Shown here: piece after piece, positions 26,290 through 36,072 of the stretch | Layout of the letters: each line of letters opens with the position of its first letter | Numbering within the stretch: the first letter of the stretch is position 1 | Assembly: GCF_025860405.1 (NCBI RefSeq) | Contig: NZ_CP063785.1 | Span: 7,069,390-7,133,389, forward strand | DNA: 64,000 nt | Source of the DNA: Tolypothrix sp. PCC 7712 | Lineage (GTDB): Bacteria > Cyanobacteriota > Cyanobacteriia > Cyanobacteriales > Nostocaceae | Reading direction: 5' to 3' | Notes under the pieces: model-generated | Database searches by the model: none | What the model saw: the letters and a program-made list of their open reading frames with translations, nothing else | What the model was told of the DNA's origin: nothing | Made by a program: the position numbers and the translations under genes

Positions 26290-26320
26290 AGTTATTTTTA
26301 CTTTATGTGAAACTCTCGTC

Positions 26321-29300
26321 TTAGGTGGTGATGAGTTCCACAATATCTGCGTCACCTGTTAGGGGTGCAAAGTCCCGATATGCTGTTAATGCATCTTGTT
26401 TGACTTGTTCGGGAACGATGGGGAATGTGGTGAGGATATATGCAAATTCTGCTTCGGTTAAACCGTAGAGGTGAGCTATGATTCCGTCGAGTTCTGCGCG
26501 GAGTTTGGCTCTTTCGCTTTCGTCGGTGACGACCTTGGTGTGGGAACCGAGTCCAACTTCTTGTGCTAGTTCGTCAAATTCTGGGGTGGTGCAAATGAGT
26601 TTGGCAGCACGTTGTACAATGTCGGCAAAAGTGCGATCGCTTTTTGTTAGACGTGGGACTGGTAACTGGTAAACATAGAACATATTGCAATGTGCTGTTA
26701 CTTTCTGGCGAATCACAAAATCGCAAGCAAAGCTATTCAAAACCGCACAAGCAAATAATAATTCCTTCTGATTAGTCAACGGTTGCGATAAAACTAGGGT
26801 ATTCCCAGCAAAGACTTTGGGTGGAATAATACCAGCAATCATTGTGCGAATATCTGTATTTCTTGCTACATCTCTAAAGCCAAGACGATAATTTTGATAA
26901 TCTAAGTTTTGACCTTCATCTTTCCTATTCCTTCCTAATGCAGCTTGTCTTCCTTCCTGTTCATCTACCCAATATCTCGGTTCAGCAAATTGATGGGTAA
27001 ATTGATGAATCATCTTACCTTCATAAAGTGGTAATCTTCCCTTTCCTGGTTGCTGTTTAAATAAATAACTATCATTTGTCATATCAAATTCACGAGTCAA
27101 TCGTAAATTCCACTTATGATCTATCTTTTCACCTAGCAAGGGAAACTTCAGCATTTTCTCAGCAATACGAACATCGACCTCGTTTTTAAATTCCATTACC
27201 GAAAGAGAATCAGGTGATAGTTTCCGCACCATATCAATGGTAATTGGTAAACTCTCATCACTAGGAAACCTTTGAAGTTCTTGCACATCATGACGCATAA
27301 AAGCAGATGGAAATTCTGTTGTTTTTCCACCCTTCACAAATGTAAGTACAACAAATTTAAAACGACTATCAACTTCTTCAAAAATTGTTTTACGATTTTC
27401 AAAGCAGAATAAACCTGTAATATTTGTTTGATTAAACAACATTTCTCGTAGTTGTTTAGCACCTAAGTCAGTATAAATACCACTAGGAATTACAATTCCA
27501 CACTCACCATTTGGACGCAAAAGGTTAAAGCACTGTTCGAGAAATAATTTGTAGAGATTAATATCCGTCCCTGCTTTCTTTCCATTCACAACCGAAATCT
27601 GATTTTTGTACTGTTCAGATGAACGAAAATAAGCACTTACATGAGGATATTGACTTTGATATTCTAACCAAGCTGCTGCAACTTCAGGATTTTCTAAAAG
27701 TCTTTTCTGTTCTTTTTCAAAAACCTTAATATCCATCTTATTCTTCGTCACTAATTCATTATGCTGTGCAAAGAATTCTTTCGCCTGGGGCTTAAAAATT
27801 TCCCAAGGTGGATTAGTAATAATCGCGTCAAAACCACCCCTTCCTAAAACCTTATCAAAATGATAACCCCAGTGAAAAGGCTTCAACGCAGCAATATCAT
27901 CAACATTTAAAACCCGCTTTTTTGGTTTACCAGTTAACTGAACTTCCTCATATTTAATACCTAAACGCGTGCTAAATTCATCCAAAAGCAAAACATTTAA
28001 TTTTTCTTGTGACTTATTATTGATATTATCAATAGATGCCCGCAGCAATAAAAGTCTTTTATCTTGATGCGTCCCATCATCCAAACCAGCAACTTTCTCC
28101 TTTCCAGGGATAAAAGCATGTTTTTTATACAATTCAATTGACTTATTCTTCTCTTCTAAAATTGACTGATATGTATAATAAGAACTAGATTGAAATAAAC
28201 TTAATTGCAAATCGGGATTTTCTTGTTTATATCCCCGTGCTTTTGCTTTCGCTGTTAGTTGAACCTTATCAAATACAGTTGCATCAACTTTCATCAATCC
28301 AATCAGCGAATTACCCGCCATAATATTAAAATCAATATTAGGCAATGGTTCTAATTGATTCACATCATGAGCAGAAGACACCAAAGCTAAAAATAAGCGT
28401 AGTTTAGCAATTTCTGTGGCTTCCTCCATGATGTCAACACCATAGAGATTATCAGTAACAATCCGTTTTTTTAAATAGTAAGATATAGATTGATGTTTAT
28501 CTCGAATATCTTGAATTTGTTGCTTTAAATTTGCATCTCCTATAACATCAATCATCCCAATTACTGCACCGTAAACTAGGATGAGTGTTTTCATCGCCGC
28601 CACAAGAAATGCACCAGAACCGCAAGCAGGGTCAAGAATTGATAATTTTGGCAGAATATCATTAATTAATAAACGACAGATATTTGCATCTAGTTTAAAT
28701 ATCAGTTCGTTATAATCTTCAAAAGGTCTATATTTGTCGGATAAAGAATCATTAACGCGGTCTAAAATTAGTTTATGAATCGTTCTATCACAAAGATATT
28801 CGGTTATTTGTGGACGAGTATAATAAGCACCAAACGCTTTTTGGTTAATATATTTTTCAAAAATATACCCCAAAACATCGGGCGATATTTCATCATCTTT
28901 CCCTTCTGGCGTATCGTCTAAATTCCAAGAATACTTAGCAAATAACTCTAAAACTTTTTCAAATGCTATATCAGGAATTGAAATATTATTTTCTTGTTCA
29001 ATGCGATGTTGAAGGAATAATCCACCATTGAGATATTTAATTACCCCTACCAACTTTTCTACTGATGGGTCACGGTCTTCTTCTGGTGTAGCAAAACTGT
29101 CAAAAAATAATACTTTTAGAAAACTACTATAAAAAAGATTCTCACCTTTATCTTTACTTTGATTGAGTCGATTTTGTAAATAATTTAAATCTCCATTATC
29201 CAGAAAACTCTTACGCTGGAGAAAATAAACAAACATCATCCGATTGAGAATCACCGATGCATACCAACGTTTATCAGCCTCGTTGTCGATTCCTTTTATA

Positions 29301-29848
29301 TGCTGTAAAAACTGCTTATGTTCTTCTTGAAATTCTTTATAAAATTTCTTCGTTACAGGTTCTACATCAAACGCATCTTGAAGACGACGTGCAATTTCTA
29401 CAACCGAAAGATTATCATCTTCGAGTTCGGTAATATCAATAACTAAAGAACCAAGCTTACTTAAAAATAAATCTCCCGGTTGACCCTTGACATACAAAGG
29501 CTCACGAATATAACTTTTATTTTCTTCTCGCTTCACCCAATACCAAAGACTTCGAGTACGCTGACCATCAATAAATATCAACAGATTTTCAGCGATTAAA
29601 TTAGTAACTTCTTTGTGAATTGCAGCCCGAATTTTTGCATCAGGAATATTACCCTCTGCGGCTGTAACTTCAAAAATAGCCACACCAGAACTCTCAGCAA
29701 TTCGCTGGTATTGGTAAGTTTTTTCTTCAATTTCCAAGGTTACAGCTTTTTTCTGCGAAGAATCTGACCAACCCAATTGTTGAATAAACAAATCCTGAAA
29801 TTGAAAATTATGTAATAATTCGCGTGTTTGTTGAAAATTCAGTGTCAT
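26321..29848 (-). CDS. Eco57I-like DNA adenine methyltransferase / restriction-modification protein
   Basis: A 1175-residue protein. The methyltransferase core shows the SAM-binding motif DPACGSGAFLVAAM (about residue 400) and the catalytic NPPW motif (IITNPPWEIF, about 675), as in N6-adenine enzymes of the Eco57I type. YIFEKYINQKAFGAYYTRPQITEYLCD just before motif I is also typical. The 350-residue N-terminal part has no PD-(D/E)xK signature I could confirm; the C-terminal 400 residues, with GKGRLPLYEGKMIHQF and NTLVLSQPLTNQKELLFACAVLNS, fit a target-recognition domain. An AGGGTAG ribosome site precedes the ATG. Genes for a Uma2 nuclease and a PLD-SNF2 helicase lie upstream on the same strand, suggesting one restriction or defence locus. 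Confidence 0.9.
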   Translation of the reverse strand: MTLNFQQTRELLHNFQFQDLFIQQLGWSDSSQKKAVTLEIEEKTYQYQRIAESSGVAIFEVTAAEGNIPDAKIRAAIHKEVTNLIAENLLIFIDGQRTRSLWYWVKREENKSYIREPLYVKGQPGDLFLSKLGSLVIDITELEDDNLSVVEIARRLQDAFDVEPVTKKFYKEFQEEHKQFLQHIKGIDNEADKRWYASVILNRMMFVYFLQRKSFLDNGDLNYLQNRLNQSKDKGENLFYSSFLKVLFFDSFATPEEDRDPSVEKLVGVIKYLNGGLFLQHRIEQENNISIPDIAFEKVLELFAKYSWNLDDTPEGKDDEISPDVLGYIFEKYINQKAFGAYYTRPQITEYLCDRTIHKLILDRVNDSLSDKYRPFEDYNELIFKLDANICRLLINDILPKLSILDPACGSGAFLVAAMKTLILVYGAVIGMIDVIGDANLKQQIQDIRDKHQSISYYLKKRIVTDNLYGVDIMEEATEIAKLRLFLALVSSAHDVNQLEPLPNIDFNIMAGNSLIGLMKVDATVFDKVQLTAKAKARGYKQENPDLQLSLFQSSSYYTYQSILEEKNKSIELYKKHAFIPGKEKVAGLDDGTHQDKRLLLLRASIDNINNKSQEKLNVLLLDEFSTRLGIKYEEVQLTGKPKKRVLNVDDIAALKPFHWGYHFDKVLGRGGFDAIITNPPWEIFKPQAKEFFAQHNELVTKNKMDIKVFEKEQKRLLENPEVAAAWLEYQSQYPHVSAYFRSSEQYKNQISVVNGKKAGTDINLYKLFLEQCFNLLRPNGECGIVIPSGIYTDLGAKQLREMLFNQTNITGLFCFENRKTIFEEVDSRFKFVVLTFVKGGKTTEFPSAFMRHDVQELQRFPSDESLPITIDMVRKLSPDSLSVMEFKNEVDVRIAEKMLKFPLLGEKIDHKWNLRLTREFDMTNDSYLFKQQPGKGRLPLYEGKMIHQFTHQFAEPRYWVDEQEGRQAALGRNRKDEGQNLDYQNYRLGFRDVARNTDIRTMIAGIIPPKVFAGNTLVLSQPLTNQKELLFACAVLNSFACDFVIRQKVTAHCNMFYVYQLPVPRLTKSDRTFADIVQRAAKLICTTPEFDELAQEVGLGSHTKVVTDESERAKLRAELDGIIAHLYGLTEAEFAYILTTFPIVPEQVKQDALTAYRDFAPLTGDADIVELITT

Positions 29849-30424
29849 GATATACTACCCTGGCAGATAAAAATAGAATTTTGTATAGTAAAAAACGAGC
29901 ATAAAAAATATGCCCATAGAGCAAAGTCTTGGAGAGGCGGCCCTTAATAAGGATTTATTTATAAAAACGGAATAATACTGGTACTTTGATAACCTTTTAC
30001 GCTACAAAAAGGCTCAGTTTTTATACTGTCAAATCGCCAGTTTTTCTATGAGCATATACCGCAATTAGTAGTATATTTGCGGTTAAAATTTAGCCGTATA
30101 AAAATAATTTTTTGATTAAATCGCAGCCTATAAGCCCAATAAAAGCTTAAAGACTTGTCTAGTAAGGCTTTAGAGAACTATAGATAATTACTTAGAAAAA
30201 GCTAAAGATAGTGTCAGTAACACTGAAATAAACAATAAAATTAATGTACGCTTATGCGTATTTATTTAGGGTTTGCTCAGGAATGCGATCGCAAGATACA
30301 GCATATTTCAGGTAATTGAGTTGGCAGTACCAATGCCCCTACAATCAACGATTATCTGTACCTCATAAACTTGCAATTTGTTGTAATTATTTTGCAAGTA
30401 TTTATCAAGCTACTGCACAATTTT
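29849..30424. other. Gene-free 0.58 kb, AT-rich
   Basis: Spacer between the methyltransferase and Uma2 genes. It contains a perfect 7-bp hairpin (ACCGCAA with TTGCGGT, 30058-30083), a smaller AGTGT/ACACT hairpin near 30210 and one HIP1 site. I see no gene, tRNA or tandem repeat here. The promoter of the methyltransferase gene probably lies in it. Confidence 0.5.
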
Positions 30425-30994
30425 TTAACTAAAGCTCAAACAGCCAAAGATATCCTCTACAGATAATTGCCAATTTCCTAATATACTGAGGACAGGTAAA
30501 ATATCTTTTCCTTGTTTTATTTCTGGTAATTGATTGGGCTGAAAAACCATTATTGATTCATCATCAGAGTCAAGAAACCAACCTAGCTTTGCACCATTTT
30601 GGATAGAAAATGTGATTTTACGGATAACCCGGTTAGCAGATTGTTCTGGAGAAATAATTTCAATAATCCAATCTGGAGGAATTTCAAATTTGTTGGTAAT
30701 TCTGCCATTTTGACGTAAAGGAATACGTGACCACTCAAAAACAGCAACATCTGGGACTAACGACATCCCCCCAAATGTACAGCGTAACTCTGGAAATGCG
30801 TAAGCTAACTTTTGTGGTTTGCCAATCTCATTAATACTAGTCACCAAAAAGCTTTGTAAGGTACTGTGTTCTCCCTGGGGCATGGGTTTTTGGTAGATTT
30901 GACTATCAATATATTGGCTAGCAGGTTGAGTTTCTGGTAATTTCAAAAAATCTTCTAGGGAAAAATTTGAGGATAAATGAGGTGATAATGTCAT
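30425..30994 (-). CDS. Uma2-family (DUF820) putative endonuclease
   Basis: A 189-residue protein of the Uma2 family, very abundant in cyanobacteria and related to PD-(D/E)xK nucleases. The family signature is seen as the acidic strands VPDVAVFEW and PPDWIIEIISPEQSANRVIRK, followed by GAKLGWFLDSDDESIMVF. The N terminus (FSLEDFLKLPETQPASQYI) is typical. Length is normal. It stands 41 bases downstream of the PLD-SNF2 helicase gene on the same strand. A role in the restriction locus is possible, but Uma2 genes occur in scores of copies per cyanobacterial genome and may be here by chance. Confidence 0.88.
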   Translation of the reverse strand: MTLSPHLSSNFSLEDFLKLPETQPASQYIDSQIYQKPMPQGEHSTLQSFLVTSINEIGKPQKLAYAFPELRCTFGGMSLVPDVAVFEWSRIPLRQNGRITNKFEIPPDWIIEIISPEQSANRVIRKITFSIQNGAKLGWFLDSDDESIMVFQPNQLPEIKQGKDILPVLSILGNWQLSVEDIFGCLSFS

Positions 30995-31035
30995 AATTAA
31001 TTACTCAATCCCTATAATTATTGTATAATAATTTG

Positions 31036-34000
31036 CTAACCTTCAAACAATCCTAAAGAACAAATGATTTGAGGTTCCCGTTTTTCAATTTCTTCGCTGA
31101 CAATACACAAGCGATCATCCATCCGTAAAGCAACTACTAACTCTGCTAATTGCTGACTACTAATACCGCTTTTTAATTGCCGATTTAAAGTATCAATCGC
31201 CGACTGTCTTAATGGGTAACGATAAATATCATCAATCGCTTTTAACAGTTCCTCAGTCACAAATAAAGTGCCTTTCATCTCCTGTGCATAACGTTTCAAT
31301 CGTTCGTAGCTACGAAATCTCGCACCCGATGGCCTACCTAATTGACCACCCATATTTTTTTCTTCCTCAGCCAGCAATTGAGCGCCTTTTTTAACTAAGT
31401 CATGATGCTGTTTTTCTTTAGCTATTGCTGGTGTAGCTTCATCACAAGCTGCCATTTTTAACACAGCTAGTTGCGATTGGGTAACACTATCACCATTGCG
31501 ATCGACGTAAATTAAAGCATCATTCCCCTCAGTGGTTTTCATATACATTAATACCCCTTCCGGTTGCACTGGTTGAGGTGTATGTTCACGAGTAGAATAA
31601 ACCACATTTGGCATTTCTTCGATAGTTTTTTTCAGCCCTGGATTATCATCTGTTGCTTTTTTCCAAATTTGAAATGCTTCTGATGTTAAATCGACTTCTG
31701 TATCTTCATCTCCATCTAAAATACCCGATTTTTCATTATATAAATCCAAAATTACTTGTGCATCATCATCCTCAAAAAATGCCTCATCAGTTCCCACAAC
31801 TTCGGCATTTTCTTGTAATCTTTGCTTGAGTCTTCCCCGCAAATTAATAATCCGTTCTACACCTTCAGCAGGAAGAAAAGAATAACAAAGAATTTTGTCA
31901 GCATTTTGTCCAATCCGATCAACTCTTCCAGCCCTTTGAATTAATCGAATAATTGCCCAAGGTAAATCCCAATTGACGATAATTGCACAATCTTGTAAAT
32001 TATGACCTTCACTTAAAATATCCGTGGCGATTAATATACGTAATTCATCTGTTGAAGATACCTTATCTCGCTGATTATTACTCACAGGGCTAAATCTTCC
32101 CGTCAGTTCCGTAGGATATTGCGTTAGCGTAGCGGTTCCGTAGGAACCTCGCCCCGTTACTCCTGCTACTTTAGTAATCTTTTTTGCCTGTAAGTTATCT
32201 GTGATGTAGCGTACCGAATCTGCAAATTGTGTGAAAATTAATACCTTTTCGCCAGGGTGAGTTGTTGTTAACAGATTGATTAAAGCTATCAATTTTTCAT
32301 CTGTTTGAGCATTCCATTTACCAATATTTTGCAATATATTAATTAGTGCTTTTGCATCTGCCAATAAATCTTTTTTTAGCTTTTTAATATCAAATAATGA
32401 CGAACGCAACCACTTAAATCGACGTTGATATCGGGTAGTATATTCCTGATAGATTGACTCTGCTTGTTGTCTAAAAAATTTTTCTGTTGAACCCATCCCT
32501 GCTGAGGAGAAGATAATTTCTTCTCCGGCTTGTTCTCCCTTCTCTGCTGGCGGAGAATCGGGTGAGGAGGTGAGGTCATCTTCTTCTATTTCTACATCAA
32601 ATAAACTTGCTGTAATTGAATCAGCATCCTCATCATTATTCCTCGTATCTAATAATTCTGCATCTTGAGTACCAATAGGGATATCAAGCGCGTTTTCTAA
32701 AGCATATAAATAAATAAAATTCCGTAAAATGTGACGTTCAATTGATTGAATAAAAGCAGAACCACTACTTTCTAAGCGTTTAAATAAATTAGTGCGGGAA
32801 AAACCCATCAACCTCCGTCCCCCACGAAATAAGCCACTAATTTGGCGCTGTTCTGCATCTGTGGGTGGTTGTTTAGGTTTTGCAACTACATAATTACCCA
32901 ATCCATAACGGGGTAAATTTAATTGATTAATTACTTCAACTACTGCTTCTGAATAAAGACTAGAATAAGAGTCATTAGCAGTATTTAAAGTAAATTTAAG
33001 AGTGCGCGGTAAACGGTCGGGAAAATAAGAACGTCTACCATCGGAAAACTCTAAATATTTACGTATTACTTTTTGTTTATTTTGACTAAGGGAAAAAGAA
33101 TTGGCATCTGATTTGGCATAATTATCTTTAATAAACGAACGAGTCCGCCGCACCATATAGCGTTTCATCAATTCTCGCCAATCGTCGGGATGTTCGCTTT
33201 TTTCAAAAGCAGCAAGAGACTTAACAGAACATTGATGCTTTCTAATAAATTGCAATTCTCCTAAGGAACCGCCACCCAATTCATTGATTAAAGCTTCCGG
33301 TCTAAAACCCAAATCCTGGTCTTCAGGGACAAATAATCTTAATTGAGCAGAAAGGTCAAGATAAGTTTTATTATATGGTGTTGCCGAAAGCAAAATACAT
33401 TTGCTTTCATTAGCTGCAATATATTCGGCGATCGCCCGATATCTTTTACCTTCGCGATTGCGTAAATTATGACTTTCATCTATTAATACAACCCGATAGC
33501 GACGCAATTCTGGTAATGAATTTTGGACTTTACTAATGGGCATAACTTTAGCATAAAGTCGATAATCATCGACATACTCCTGCCACATCGAAGTTAAGTT
33601 TTTTGGACAGATAATTAAAGTTTCCCAAAAACAATCTTCTTGTAATATTTTCGCTAAAGCAGTTCCAACTAATGTTTTACCAAGCCCCACCACATCACCA
33701 ACAATTACCCCACCACGGCGAGTTACATGACGCGCTGCTAGCTGTACGGCGGCTTTTTGGAAATCGAACAAATTATTAAATTCACGGGGAATTCGGAATT
33801 CAGAAATTCCGGCGATCGCTTCATGAGATAAATGATAAGCAATCTTCAAGTAAATATGATAAGGGGGAATTAATTCTTCTCTTGCCCAACTATTATCAAT
33901 TATTTCCGCAAGCTCTTTAGAAATATCGATACAACCGTAATCTTGCCAACGGTCTTCAAACCACTTTTGCAGTTTATTCGTTGCATCATGGTCTAAAATA

Positions 34001-34530
34001 TCAACATTTAATTCCCCTTGTTTTCTCAACCCTGCCAAAGTCAAATTACTACTACCTAAAAACCCAACTATCGGACTATTGGGGTCATGGCGATGAACGA
34101 GGTATAACTTAGCGTGGAGGGGATGGGCTAAAAATAATTTAATAACTAATTTCTTAGTTTTCAACTGACGACTTAAGCGACGTAACCCCACTTCATGATC
34201 ATCTGTTGGCGCACCTATGGTAAGCTGTTGGCGAAACTCTGCCGCTATCTTTTTTTTGAGACGAATAATAGTATTATTATCGAGCCTACCTTCCCCAGTA
34301 CCCAATGTAAATGCAGTATGCACTTCATCACTGGGTAAACCTTGCATCCCCACTAACAACCGACAACAAGAAGTTTCTCCCCCCACATACTGTTCAATTA
34401 AATCATCAAGCTTGCGCCAGCCTCTAAGGTTAAAATAACCCACGCAAAAATCAGCCCGATAAGATACTTTGAGGGTATCGCGCAAAATCGGTAGCAGTTG
34501 TAAGTCAATGTTGTCAAAGATGCGTGGCAT
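31036..34530 (-). CDS. PLD nuclease-SNF2 helicase fusion
   Basis: A 1164-residue protein from the ATG at 34530; the open frame extends 36 codons further upstream (to 34638), but homologous sequence begins at MPRIFDNIDLQLLP. Residues 1-220 are phospholipase D-like with one HKD-type motif (HAKLYLVHR, about 139, then GSSNLT). Next comes an SNF2-family two-lobe ATPase: DVVGLGKT (Walker A, about 280), DESHNLRN (motif II, about 350), LLSATPYNKT (motif III), TQFADSVRYI and IATDILSEGHNLQ, and RAGRVDRIGQ (motif VI, about 868). The C-terminal 250 residues are of unknown fold. It is the probable motor and nuclease of a restriction system with the methyltransferase at 26321-29848. A repeat hairpin is in frame at 32118-32149. 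Confidence 0.9.
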   Translation of the reverse strand: MPRIFDNIDLQLLPILRDTLKVSYRADFCVGYFNLRGWRKLDDLIEQYVGGETSCCRLLVGMQGLPSDEVHTAFTLGTGEGRLDNNTIIRLKKKIAAEFRQQLTIGAPTDDHEVGLRRLSRQLKTKKLVIKLFLAHPLHAKLYLVHRHDPNSPIVGFLGSSNLTLAGLRKQGELNVDILDHDATNKLQKWFEDRWQDYGCIDISKELAEIIDNSWAREELIPPYHIYLKIAYHLSHEAIAGISEFRIPREFNNLFDFQKAAVQLAARHVTRRGGVIVGDVVGLGKTLVGTALAKILQEDCFWETLIICPKNLTSMWQEYVDDYRLYAKVMPISKVQNSLPELRRYRVVLIDESHNLRNREGKRYRAIAEYIAANESKCILLSATPYNKTYLDLSAQLRLFVPEDQDLGFRPEALINELGGGSLGELQFIRKHQCSVKSLAAFEKSEHPDDWRELMKRYMVRRTRSFIKDNYAKSDANSFSLSQNKQKVIRKYLEFSDGRRSYFPDRLPRTLKFTLNTANDSYSSLYSEAVVEVINQLNLPRYGLGNYVVAKPKQPPTDAEQRQISGLFRGGRRLMGFSRTNLFKRLESSGSAFIQSIERHILRNFIYLYALENALDIPIGTQDAELLDTRNNDEDADSITASLFDVEIEEDDLTSSPDSPPAEKGEQAGEEIIFSSAGMGSTEKFFRQQAESIYQEYTTRYQRRFKWLRSSLFDIKKLKKDLLADAKALINILQNIGKWNAQTDEKLIALINLLTTTHPGEKVLIFTQFADSVRYITDNLQAKKITKVAGVTGRGSYGTATLTQYPTELTGRFSPVSNNQRDKVSSTDELRILIATDILSEGHNLQDCAIIVNWDLPWAIIRLIQRAGRVDRIGQNADKILCYSFLPAEGVERIINLRGRLKQRLQENAEVVGTDEAFFEDDDAQVILDLYNEKSGILDGDEDTEVDLTSEAFQIWKKATDDNPGLKKTIEEMPNVVYSTREHTPQPVQPEGVLMYMKTTEGNDALIYVDRNGDSVTQSQLAVLKMAACDEATPAIAKEKQHHDLVKKGAQLLAEEEKNMGGQLGRPSGARFRSYERLKRYAQEMKGTLFVTEELLKAIDDIYRYPLRQSAIDTLNRQLKSGISSQQLAELVVALRMDDRLCIVSEEIEKREPQIICSLGLFEG
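32118..32149. repeat. GCGTAGC-type repeat hairpin in frame in the SNF2 helicase
   Basis: TTGCGTTAGCGTAGC followed by GGTTCC-GTA-GGAACC. It encodes part of GRGSYGTATLTQYP between helicase motifs IV and V, a surface loop in SNF2 proteins. Same design as the repeat at 23606-23632. Confidence 0.65.
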
Positions 34531-35293
34531 GATTTCATACTCTATAGAAAATTTTCGGGAGGTTAATGGTAGCGTTCTATGAGTATAAGAGCTTGGAATT
34601 ATTTCTACCAGATGAGTAAATAGCCCACAATCATGCATTGGCTCAACTGCTTATACTGCCTGTATTTTCATCTAATATTTAAAGGCAATATATAGAATTT
34701 GCACAGGGCGATGAATGCAGAGAGTTGGGATTTCGCCGGGAGTGCGATCGCACTGATAACTAATGCTTACACTGGTTACAGCAGCTACAGTCAGGAAGAT
34801 ATTGAAAGCTAAAAGACTAAGCAGCAAGCCAACACTCTCAACTATTGGTGTATTTCAGCAGTTATTCCCACTCCCAATACCAAGCAGTCTGTAGTAATTA
34901 CGCTTGTTTGGGAAGCTGTATCAGCAATTTTTTGCTAAGATGCGCTCGCCTCTTAAGGCAAAGATAATAATTTTTGCGATCGCTGTTTTTGCCCTGCTTG
35001 GTAATCTTGATAAACAATGCCTTGATCAACATTGATGGCAGTTGCATAATTCTGAGACCATGTATTGAGATTGAATTTCTGCCATTTTTGTAATTTTTAC
35101 AAGCAGCAGAGGAAATCTGCGATATATGAAGAGGGATCAGAAGACAGTCCCAATGAAACAAGTTTCACCACCAAGGATGAAAGTCTCAATGAGATTTTTA
35201 CTCAGCACTCAGCACTCAGCACTCAGCACTCAGCACTTTCAAGTCAGAGGGAAGGTGGAATTATCATTACCAATTATCAATTACCCATGCCTA
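34531..35293. other. Gene-free 0.76 kb with heptamer tandem repeat
   Basis: Contains five tandem ACTCAGC heptamers at 35200-35234 (plus a partial unit), two HIP1-like sites, and a short reading frame near 34711-34810 (starting MNAESWDFAGSAIALITN) that stops early and may be a decayed gene remnant. No complete gene or RNA gene recognised. Confidence 0.5.
35200..35237. repeat. Tandem heptamer ACTCAGC x5
   Basis: Five perfect head-to-tail copies of a 7-base unit, the short tandemly repeated repetitive (STRR) type common in heterocystous cyanobacteria. There are no unique spacers, so it is not a CRISPR array. Confidence 0.9.
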
Positions 35294-36055
35294 TTACTCT
35301 AATAAATCTGGTTCTTCGCGGACAATTCTGTCATAAAGTGGTTGGAAACTAAACCAGCCACCTGCATGAGTTCCAACTTGGCTATGGGTTAAAGTAGCAA
35401 TTTCATGGTCAATAGAAATTGGTTGACCTGCTGCTTCAGCTAAAAGTTGTGCTTGAGCCGAGCGCTCAAATGTGATATACCACCAAGCTGCTTCATCTAC
35501 TGTTCTTCCTACTGTCAAAAAGCCGTGATTGCGAAGAATGACAGCTTTTTTCTCTCCTAATGCTTCGGCAATTCTTTTACCTTCTGAAGTATCAAGAACT
35601 ACACCTTTATAATCATCAAAAATTGTGTGGTCTTGATAAAAAGCACAAGCATCTTGAGTTAAGGGGTCAAGGAGGCGACCTAAACTTGACCAAGATTTCC
35701 CATATAGAGAATGGGCGTGTGCGGCTGCAATCACATCAGGTCTTGCTTCATGTACTTGAGAATGAATAGCAAAGGCGGCGCGATTCACAGCCGCATCGCC
35801 TTTAACTACTTCGCCTTCTCTATCAACCAAAATTAAGTCAGAAACGCGGATATGACCGAAGTATGTTCCTAGAGGATTTACCCAAAAATGGTCAGTAAAT
35901 TCTGGGTCACGGGCGGTAATATGGCCTGCGATTCCTTCACTAAAACCAAAACGACCAAATAGGCGAAATGCGGCCGCTAGGCGTTGCTTGCGGTAAAGGC
36001 GTTCATCTTCAACTTTTGCAAAAACTGGTGGTTGGGGTCTATCAAATCTCGGCAT
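35294..36055 (-). CDS. Class II aldolase/adducin-family protein
   Basis: A 253-residue protein of the class II aldolase/adducin superfamily, zinc-dependent lyases such as fuculose-phosphate aldolase. The zinc ligands appear as HAHS (in AAAHAHSLYGK) and the His of ILRNHGFLTVG; the N-terminal part has FGRFGFSEGIAGHITAR and FWVNPLGTYFGHIRVSDLILVD. Length is typical. Its start is 17 bases from the stop of the cupin gene upstream on the same strand, so the two are probably cotranscribed with the sulfur-scavenging genes. A role in breaking down a carbon skeleton left after desulfonation is possible; the substrate is unknown. Confidence 0.9.
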   Translation of the reverse strand: MPRFDRPQPPVFAKVEDERLYRKQRLAAAFRLFGRFGFSEGIAGHITARDPEFTDHFWVNPLGTYFGHIRVSDLILVDREGEVVKGDAAVNRAAFAIHSQVHEARPDVIAAAHAHSLYGKSWSSLGRLLDPLTQDACAFYQDHTIFDDYKGVVLDTSEGKRIAEALGEKKAVILRNHGFLTVGRTVDEAAWWYITFERSAQAQLLAEAAGQPISIDHEIATLTHSQVGTHAGGWFSFQPLYDRIVREEPDLLE

Positions 36056-36072
36056 AGTCTTCGGGTTGTTCT

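Noticed and set aside
35200..35237. Tandem repeat that could be taken for a CRISPR array
   Set aside because: Direct 7-base units with no spacers; the same holds for the repeats at 43952, 45205, 58734 and 61863.
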